From contig JACGWO010000008.1 in assembly GCA_034509735.1 (NCBI GenBank), forward strand, positions 14,767,864 through 14,831,863: a stretch of 64,000 nucleotides of DNA, given 5' to 3'. Numbering within the stretch: the stretch's first letter is position 1; each line of letters begins with the position of its first letter. The DNA comes from Sesamum alatum (taxonomy: Eukaryota > Streptophyta > Magnoliopsida > Lamiales > Pedaliaceae). The translations under genes were made by a program, and so were the position numbers. Under the pieces are notes generated by a model. It ran no database searches. It worked only from the letters and a program-made list of their open reading frames with translations, and was not told the DNA's origin. This document shows, piece by piece, positions 56,388 to 64,000 of this stretch.

Positions 56388-57950
56388 TGCCGCCTCTATC
56401 CACAGTCGCCCGCCGCCGCATCCAACCTCACCGCGTACGAGGAGATCCCTCGTCCGCCTCCCGCTGCCTGCTCGTGTTATCGCCTCCCGCCGCCGCCGCC
56501 GCCTGTTTCAGACGACCGCCCTCAGCCGCCGCCGCCGCCGCCTGTTACCGCCTCCCCCCACCGCCTGCACCACTACCAAGTAGGGTTTTATAAACCCTAT
56601 TATTTTCTATTTTACATTTTCTAAAAAATGCATGATCTAAAAATGCATAATTTTTTGTTGTTTTTCATTTTCTGTAATTTGTTTTATTTTCTGTAATTTG
56701 TTACATTTTTGCAATTTTCTGTAAATTTCTGTAATTTTTTGCTTTTTTTTTGGCAATTTATGTAAATGTAATTAGTGTTGTAAATGTTAATGTTATTTTT
56801 TTTGTTTATTTCTGTAAATGTAAATATTTTGTACAAATGAATGTTAATTTCTGTAAATGTTGATATATTTTTAATTTCTGTAATTTATGCCATTTTTCAC
56901 ATTTTTGCTGTAATTAGTGTTGTTAATTAGTGATGAAATTTTCTATAATATATGGAATTTATGTAATTGTTGGATATAGGATAATTATGAAATGTGGTGA
57001 AAATACATAATAAATTTCATGTATACAATTGTGAAAAAAACCTAAAAATTCTATAATTTTTTATGAAAATAAAACTGTAATTTAAATTTTTTTTAAAATT
57101 TTCTGTAATTTTTATATAATTTTGGTCAATTTTCTGCAATTTCATAAAATTTAGGTAATTTAGTGTAATTTATGAAAATTTTGGTCATTTTCTGTATTTT
57201 ACATAAATTTGGGTAATTTTCTGTAATTTGTGAAAATTTTGGTAATTTTATGAGATTTATGAAAATTTTGGGTAATTTTCTGTAATTTGTCAAAATTTTG
57301 GTAATTTTCTGAAATTTAAGAAAATTGGGATAATTTTCTGTAATTTGTGAAAAAAAAATATGTTAATTTTCTGAAACTTATGAAAATTTGGGTAATTTTT
57401 GAAAATTTAGGGTAATTTTCTGTCATTTGTTAAAATTTTGATAATTTTATGAATTTTATGAAAATTGGGGTAATTTTCTGTAATTTGTCAAAAATTTATT
57501 AATTTTCTGTAATTTAAGAAAATTTTAGTAATCTTCAGTAATTTGTGAAAAAAATTGTTAATTTTTTGAAATTTTAGTAAATTTGGGTAATTTTCTATAA
57601 TATTCTGTAAGGATATAGGCAAATATCAGTATTTAGTATAAATATATAGGAAAATACAAGGATTTAGTGCAATTTTAGGTTCAAATTTTGGAATTTAGTA
57701 TAAATATATAGAAAAATAGAAGGATTTAGTGCAATTTTAGGGTCCAATTTTGGGATTTAGTATAAATGTATAAGAAAAAATATGAGGATTTAGTGTAATT
57801 AACCGTCAATTTTGGGTTCTAGTATATATTTTAGAAATAATATTAGGATTTAGTAAACATTGTAGGAAAAATTGGGATTCATTATCCAATTATTAATTTA
57901 AAAAATTAGAAAAATTCAGACGACTAATATTTTTAAAGAAATTGTAGATC
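56388..57950 (+). other. GC-rich leader and minisatellite-filled intron of the second CACTA gene
   Basis: From 56,390 to 56,580 the strand is rich in CCGCC. A donor-like AA/GTAGGG follows at 56,580 and an acceptor TTGTAG precedes the ATG at 57,951 by three bases. The intervening 1.37 kb is AT-rich; between about 56,690 and 57,600 it repeats TAATTTTCTGTAATTTGTGA and AAAATTTTGG in loose units of about 30-60 bases. That the stretch is an intron is inference. Confidence 0.6.
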
Positions 57951-59546
57951 ATGTCTGGTCGGGATTTTCCACCTCGAGGAGGTGAACGTGGCCGCGGTCG
58001 TGGTCGTGGTCGCAGTCGCGGTTCACCGACTATACCGCCGGCCGGTGTTGCTTCCCAGGATGGGGAAGCAGTGTTTGGACCACCACCACCACCCCACCAC
58101 CGGCAGAGCAGGCACCCGCACTGCCTGTGCCGAATCAGCAGCCCGGTGTGTCTACCGCTGTGCTGGATCAGCAGCCCGGTGCGTCTACCGCTGCACCGGA
58201 TCAGCAGCTCGGACCATCCACTACCGTACCGGCGGTCGATCCAGCCCGTCCATGGGCTGCCCCACCACCACCGGCCCCACCACTCCCACCACCATCCGCG
58301 CGCCAGTACATCACACTCGCCGATGCAAGGTATGTTTACATTTTAATTTTTTTTTTTGTAGTTTAAATTATTATTTTTATGTCATACTAATTATTTTATA
58401 ATTTCAGGAGTGATCGGAAGATCCACGAGCGCATGTACGCGGTCGTGCGAGGAGACTATCCCCATCATTGGGGTAGTTTGCGCAAGGTGCCGCCAGAGCA
58501 CCAACATTTCTGCTTTGAGAGTTTGAAGGTAACGACAATTAATTTTTGTTTTTAAATATTTTAACAATCTAAGTTCTGATATATATATATATATATTTAA
58601 TACAGATGACGTACTGGTGGGATGCCAACGACGAGTCGATGTTCAATATCTTCCACGTTTGGGCGGGAAAAGTTCCTCAGGAAGAAGTTCGTCCTCGCCA
58701 GACAGTCTCTGCAGAAGCCGCTATGGCTGGCGAACAAGGTCTGGTGGCAGCTCCTCCTGTACTGGGAGTCCCCGGAGTTCAAGGAGGAGTGCAAGAAGAA
58801 CAAGGCAAACCGAAACGCCAACCCAGCCGCATCCGCTACTGTGTACCACGGGGGATCTGTCTCCGTCGGTATGCACAAGGGGAAATTAGTAAGATATTTA
58901 ATGTTATTTCAAGTATTTATTATTATTAAATTAAAATGGTAATAAATGTTTCCCATTTCTTTTTACCAGAGGAGCAGCTCGGCCGGCCGGTGAAGCAGAT
59001 GGAGTTATTCTCCAGATGCCACAAGAAGAAGGCCGATGGCGGCTGGAGCGGGCCGAGGGCACCGGAGGTGGCGGTAAGTTGTACTTAATACATTCTAATT
59101 TATTTTTTTTAATATTTGAAAATTTCTAATTTATTCTAACTATTTTTGCAGGAGATGTTCCAGAAGATGATGGAGATCATCAGTCTCAGGCCACGGCCAA
59201 TCCTGGGGATCCTCCCCCCGAATAAGAGGGCTCGGTGGCGCAGACCGAGTAGGAGATGTGGCTGGCTTGCGTCGGGGGCAAGAACAAGGGCCGAGTATTC
59301 AGTCATAGTTCTGAGGCCCTAAGTCTCAGCCAGACCATTACCTCGCCATCACTACCGCCAGAGCCAGCGCCTTCGTCAAACATGGAGGGTCGGATGGTCT
59401 TCCTCGAGAAGATGATGATGGACCTGATGGGCATAATGAAGGCCATGCAGACCAGTCACTTCAGCGTCGGCCCGTCACGGCCTCCTAGAGACCGCACCCT
59501 TCTAGACATTGACGAGATGGACGAGGCCGATGGGGACGAGGAGTAG
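57951..59546 (+). pseudogene. CACTA second gene, plant transposase PF03004 (Ptta/En/Spm) type
   Basis: ATG at 57,951 starts MSGRDFPPRGGERGRGRGRG, an RG-rich basic head. A frameshift near 58,100 leads to a Pro-rich stretch and ARQYITLADAR. Exons then fit at ..58,329, 58,408-58,528 (SDRKIHERMYAVVRGDYPHH), 58,606-58,888, 58,972-59,073 (EQLGRPVKQMELFSRCHKKK) and 59,152-59,546, all with GT-AG borders. KFLRKKFVLARQ and KPLWLANKVWWQLLLYWESP are PF03004 hallmarks. A shift near 58,665 and two stops before EMWLACVGGKNKGRVFS break the frame. The end is a coiled-coil-like MEGRMVFLEKMMMDLMGIMK and an acidic tail. Such proteins are thought to bind subterminal repeats. Confidence 0.82.
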
Positions 59547-60455
59547 ATTATGTATTTTTTTAATTATTTTTTTGTAGTTAAATCGAATAATATTCGTATT
59601 TAATATAAGTTTTATTTCTAAATTATGCATTTTTTCATATTTAAATATTAATTATAAAATCAACATAAAAAATATTATTAATAATTTAATTTATATTTAA
59701 ATGATAATAATTATTACTATAAAAAATTTTAATAATTCATTAGTTAGGAACGGTACTTTAGACGGCCTTTGAGCGCCAAATACCGTTCCAATATTTGACT
59801 AGTTTGAACCAGTTACCGTTCCCAATACCGATGAAAACGCCATTCCAAAAATAGAAGACAACCGTTCCTAAAGACGGGACATACCGTGCCTACATGTATT
59901 TCAAAATCAATGCTTTCGTGGTTAGGCTTTCGTTCTAAACGAAATACCAAAAACCGGTCCAAAGTGGTATTCCAAAGTTGGAGTGTGAAAACCGATCCTA
60001 ACATACGCGACAAAATATATTCCAATTACCGATCCTAATCTATAACAGACTGTTCCTACTTGTATTCCAGATACCATGCTAAATTGTATCTACAACTTAC
60101 GTTGATAATTCCAAAATGTGTTCTAACTACCGTTCCTAATTCCGCAATTTTATTTCGATGCAACCGTTCCTAATTTTATAAGGTGTTCCAAATGCAAAAA
60201 TTATAAATTCATACATACAAAGGTAATTAGGAACGGTATACAGAAAATATGTCAAAAACCATTCTCAAATATAAACGGTCCCTTCGTTACTGTTCCTAAC
60301 TATTAAGATCGCCTCTTATTGCCACGGATTGCCTCCTGTTCCTCAACCGTTCCTAACGGCAGTCCAAAAGTATCCAGTGAACTATTTACTGTTCCAAAAA
60401 TTAAAAAAACTCATTCCTATTACCGTTTCAATTCCCGCATTTTTTTATAGTGATA

Positions 60456-60740
60456 ATATTTGTAAATGACATTGTACGCATATGTTGTCCATAGGAAAAA
60501 CTCGTTCCAAAATATAAAAAAAATCGTTCCAAATAGTGTTCCAAATGAGGAACAATTTGTCAAGAAAATTAATTAAAAATAATAAAAACCCGTATTGGAC
60601 ACGTTGATGTTGAAAAAAAATATACAATGTGTGGAATAACACAATTGAAAACACAAAACATTTGGAACTGAGATTCATATATGTTCACAGTATGAAATAA
60701 ATTTGTATATTCATAGTTGTTAGTATTATACTGATGTAAA
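60456..60740. other. Continuation of the outer element
   Basis: Holds GTTCCAAA words up to about 60,550 and then the start of the dispersed repeat (60,610 on). No gene. Confidence 0.45.
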
Positions 60741-62150
60741 AATCTTATAGGTTGAAATGCAATTTTGGTCCACTTTTTAGGGGTGGTGGCACTTTTAGTC
60801 CAGGTCTATTTGAAAATAGCAATTAAGGAGAGTAGTTTTAAAAAAGTGGCAATTTCAGGCCAAAAAAACCCTGATTTGGCCGGAATTCGTCACCTTTCCG
60901 GCGATCATTTTACACGTGGATTAAAAAAATAAAAAATTTCTTACATAGCAGGTGATTTGGCAACCATAGTGAGGTGGCATGGTGACATGATTTATTTAAG
61001 GCTAAAATCCATTTAAATAGATAATTTTTTTTCTTAAATATATATTATTTAAATATCAAAATAAAATTTGGAATTTATACCAAATTGATAAATTAAACTA
61101 AAATCACATTTAAAAGATTAATAAACTAAATTCAATTTTTAAATTTAAATATCTATATCAATATAATTTTTAATCAATTTTAATTCTTTTTGAATTAACT
61201 TAATTTAAAATAACTAAAAAATAAGGAAAATATTAAATTATAAAAAAGTTCTAAGGAAAAAAAAAGAAATTTCAAAAACAATTAAAAACAGTTAAGAAAT
61301 TTGATATAATTTTTTTCAAGAATTTTTTTAAAATTTAAACATTTTTATAGTAAATAATATAACTTATTAATTACATTCAAAATAAATTATAATTTTAAAT
61401 ATTGTTAATAAATATAATTATTATAATTGATTAAAATTTATATTGATATAGATATTTAAATTTGATAATTGAACTTTAGTATATTTATCTTTTAAACATG
61501 ATTTTAATTTAATTTATCAATTTGGTATAAAATTTTAAAATTTATTTTGATATTAAAATAATATATATTTAAGAACAAGGTTATCCATTTAAATGGATTT
61601 TAGCCTTAAATAAAACATATCACCTTGCCGCCTCACTATGGTTGTCAAATCACCTGGTCATGTAAGAAAATTTTTATTTTTTTAATCCACGTGTAAAATG
61701 ATCACCGAATAGGTGACCAATTCCGGCCAAATTAGGATTTTTTGGCCTGAAATTGCCATTTTCTTAAAGTTACTGTCCTGAATTGCTATTTTCAAATGGA
61801 CCTGGACTAAAAGTGCCACCAACCCTAAGAAATTGGACCAAAATTGCATTTTCTCCAATCTTATATTGTTGTATTGCATCATTAATCAGATCGTCAAAAT
61901 TTAGATCATACCATTAGATATGATCAAATTGACAAAAGAATACATTCGATGAAGTTTTGGGATAATTGGTACACGAATGTCGAGATATCGTATTCGGAAC
62001 GTAAGATTAGTCTTTGAAACCGGTGCATCATTCAATTAGGCTATGTGATTTTAAATCAGATCGTCAGATATGATCAAATAGATAGAGTCTTATGTGTTTA
62101 AGTTTGATATGAATTCGCCTCACGGATTTTAAGATATCGTACCCGGAACA
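60610..62150 (+). repeat. Dispersed repeat, copy 2, split by a Mutator-type element
   Basis: 60,610-60,749 and 61,866-62,150 together match 1,955-2,390, with the Mutator-type element between them. GATATCGTA again occurs twice (61,980 and 62,135 regions). Confidence 0.7.
60750..61856. mobile_element. Mutator-type TIR element, 1,107 bp
   Basis: Left end GGTTGAAATGCAATTTTGGT, right end reverse complemented GGAGAAAATGCAATTTTGGT. A perfect 9-bp duplication AATCTTATA flanks it (60,741-60,749; 61,857-61,865). Arms of about 270 bases are complementary (GGCACTTTTAGTCCAGGT, CCGGAATT, TTTTACACGTGGATTAAAAA, CCATAGTGAGG, GGCTAAAATCCATTTAAA). The AT-rich centre is also partly self-complementary and has no transposase. 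The copy of the host repeat at 2,095-2,103 is the empty site. Confidence 0.93.
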
Positions 62151-62947
62151 TAAGTTTTGCATTTTGGACACATATTGCAATGACTTTTTAAACGCTAATA
62201 AAAATTAATATTTTGGAATGGCTTTCTAAAACTTGGACTCCCAAAATTTTTTAATTTTTTTCGCCAAACGACTAATTTGGGCCGGTATTTGGAACAACCT
62301 ATAAACAAACCATTCCAAAATTTGAATTCTCCCCCCCTCCCCATTTTGAGCTGGCGCTAGTTCAAATTTTGTTTGTACTTTGAAACGGCTATTGCAATGA
62401 GTTTTTTAAACACAACCGTTACAAAATTATAATGGTCTTTGTAACTAATAATTGCTTTCGTAGAAGAGCCGTACCAATAGGGATGGCATTTGGATCGGCC
62501 AGACAATATTACAAATTTCTAAAGGTATTTTACACGAGAACTGGAATGGATTCTTTCATATTTCACGTGGTCATCCCAAAAATTGTTGTAAATTTGCAAC
62601 GACCTCAATTTTATACCAGCTTTTATAACGGTCTTGCCGTACTACAAATGTGTAACAACTTTTACATGATCTTGGAACTATTTTTTCATAATCTAAGGGG
62701 CTATTAAAAATCAAAGTGAGCCATGCCAAAATGTGTTGCAACTTGTAACCGCATGAAATTTGTAATGCCTTTACTAACACCACCATTTCAAATGCTTTTG
62801 GACTGGCCTTTTGTAACTGTCCGTCGTTACAAAAAGGCAAAATTCATTTCATCAGCTACATGACGTCATCAAAGATAATCCGTTCCAAAATGTTTACAAA
62901 GACTGTTCCAAAATGACCGTTACAAATCCCCACATTTTTTTATAGTG
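62151..62947. other. Right subterminal region of the outer CACTA
   Basis: Many CCGTTACAAA, GTTCCAAAAT and TTGTAACGG-like words on both strands up to the CACTA end at 62,947. An open frame at 62,432-62,707 arises from these repeats and shows no domain. Confidence 0.55.
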
Positions 62948-63107
62948 TTTGTTTCTATTATATCCTTTAAATAGATAGTATCAATATACTTCTAGAAAAA
63001 AAGATTAATGTTTATCTTTTGCAAACCAAATGTAACATTAACAATATTATTATCGTTCTTGCTCCCAAGAACTCTATGTGCTTTTGTAAAATAAGAATAG
63101 AGAGAGT

Positions 63108-64000
63108 GTTCAATATTGAGTTTTAAGGGTGTAATTCATTGCTAATTGAGATTGACTTGGTGGAAATAAATCTTTATGAAAATATCTAAAAACATAAAAA
63201 CGAAATAAGAAAAATGTACACTCATTTCACATTCTAAGGTTTCTAATATTATGTTGAGACATGCATTATAGTGATTTTAACAAAAGATTTTATTAATTTA
63301 CATATGTACTATAAATTTTTGAGGTTTAATTTTTTTTCTTTCTTTCCTCACTTAGAGTAGATGTATATTATTTTTTTTCTTTCTTTTTTTTTTAATTTAG
63401 TTTTTTTTCCCAATCTTTGTATTTATTATGAGGTTTGCACAAACTTTATTGATTGATTGATTTGCAATAAAATAAATAATGTGATATAGTGAAGATATTG
63501 ACATTGTGCTCTTATTGCCTGATGATGACCAAAGAAGGGCAAGTTGAAACTAACTTTTGACTTTTAAAATTTTATCTTGATATGATTAATAATGCATATA
63601 ATATTATTGAATTTTATAGAAGAATATAATTTTCGGAAAAAATATTTAATTTGCTTATCTACTTGATTGAATTTTGCCATACATGCATGATCCATGTTAT
63701 ATATTCGCACGTAGTAAATAATCACTTTTAAGGGGTTTATTTTATAGTAACTAAGTAAATAATATTTACAACAATATTATTATAGGGACACTAAAATTTA
63801 ATGTAACATTCATGCTTTTGTAATTGAAAAGTTAAGATCGAGATAGCTAGGAATAGAGATGTAATAAGCATAGAGAGAAAAATTATTGCGTGTCCTTTTA
63901 ATATTTTTTATTATTTTAATTATTTCTTATTCTACAATAAAAGAGTTTTTATCATATTGTCAATATAATGTAAAATATAAGTAATAGGAATCAATAACTA
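63108..64000 (+). repeat. Segmental duplication, unit B distal part
   Basis: Matches the 3' flank of unit A from about 35,945 to 37,010: AGGGTGTAATT, GAGATTGACTTGG, ACATTCTAA, ATGTTGAGACATGCATT, TACATGCATGATCCA, AATAATCACTTTTA, GGGACACTAAAA, TTCATGCTTTTGTAATTGAA and ATGTAATAAGCATAG in the same order. Unit A carries two insertions here (36,283-36,655) that unit B lacks. The match runs to the window end. Confidence 0.88.

Larger units (their letters stand above)
51913..60452 (+). mobile_element. CACTA (En/Spm) transposon, 8,540 bp, both ends and TSD
   Basis: Left end CACTACAAAAAACTGCGGGA; right end reverse complemented CACTATAAAAAAATGCGGGA. The 3-bp duplication ATA flanks both (51,910-51,912; 60,453-60,455). 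GGAACGGT/ACCGTTCC words fill 51,930-52,560 and 59,745-60,430, the subterminal arrays that CACTA proteins bind. It carries two plus-strand genes: a TNP2-type transposase lacking its core and a PF03004-type protein. Both are broken, so the element is non-autonomous, but the ends look usable. Confidence 0.93.
49500..62947 (-). mobile_element. Outer CACTA (En/Spm) element candidate, interrupted
   Basis: The right end read inward is CACTATAAAAAAATGTGGGG; the left end is CACTAAAAAAAGAAATTTAG. Both are flanked by TTT (49,497-49,499; 62,948-62,950), a weak but correct 3-bp duplication. Both sides have subterminal TTACAAA, GTAACGG and GGAATGG/CCATTCC words (49,540-49,990, 51,720-51,900, 62,190-62,935). 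On the minus strand it has a GC-rich leader-like part, an AT-rich repeat array and a coding scrap, but no transposase domain. The inner CACTA, and a Mutator-type element, have inserted into it. The left end is poorer than the right, so the pairing is tentative. Confidence 0.5.

Noticed and set aside
57982..58401. Alternative-frame ORFs over the Pro/Arg-rich head of the second CACTA gene
   Set aside because: GC-rich repeats keep several frames open; only the frame joining SDRKIHERMY is supported by splice sites.

Overview
The window reads as nuclear DNA of a flowering plant, most likely a eudicot (the CACTA and gypsy protein remnants resemble those I know from asterids; species not determined). 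It is AT-rich, has plant-type introns and TATA boxes, and is dominated by nested transposable elements. Only four loci look like host genes: a potato type I protease inhibitor (minus strand, 27.1-27.5 kb), an intronless Rf-like PPR protein (minus, 29.7-31.1 kb) and two diverged copies of a RING-H2 ubiquitin ligase (plus, 35.2-35.8 and 47.1-47.7 kb). No tRNA, rRNA or CRISPR array was seen.

Layout. 0-6.4 kb: a hAT-type element with 8-bp target duplication (TSD), then a frameshifted MuDR transposase. 6.4-8.9 kb: a PIF/Harbinger-type MITE with TTA duplication that is split by a 1.5-kb solo LTR with its own 5-bp duplication. 8.9-13.5 kb: a decayed minus-strand Ty3/gypsy element whose LTR belongs to the same family as that solo LTR. 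13.5-20.95 kb: a plus-strand Tat-type gypsy element with a gag-pol deletion, many stops and an antisense ORF downstream of integrase. 21-26.7 kb: small Mutator-type elements, a Copia-like LTR and another minus-strand gypsy with gag. 27-31 kb: the inhibitor and PPR genes. 31.5-34 kb: a Mutator-type MITE, a CACTA tail and an LTR whose U3 contains a large foldback. 34.6-37 kb: first RING unit. 37.4-39.1 kb: Mutator-type TIR elements. 40.25-46.06 kb: a structurally complete but frameshifted L1-type LINE with a 14-bp duplication. 46.5-47.8 kb: second RING unit, whose 3' flank has been pushed to 63.1-64 kb by about 15 kb of inserted DNA. That insert holds an outer CACTA candidate (49.5-62.95 kb), an inner CACTA element (51.913-60.452 kb) and a Mutator-type element (60.75-61.86 kb).

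The main story is a datable order of events. A tandem duplication made two RING-H2 genes; transposons then separated body from 3' flank in one unit and inserted between the units. The two copies now differ in promoter-proximal leader, start codon and N-terminus while the RING domain is conserved. Around ten TIR elements with clear 3-, 8-, 9-10- or 14-bp duplications let insertion order be read directly, and in one case an empty site is present in the same window.

No wholly new gene system is evident. The most unusual items are the LTR foldback, the hairpin-bearing 92-93 bp repeats and minisatellite intron inside the CACTA element, the antisense ORF of the Tat element, and the upstream ORF that overlaps the start codon of RING copy 2.
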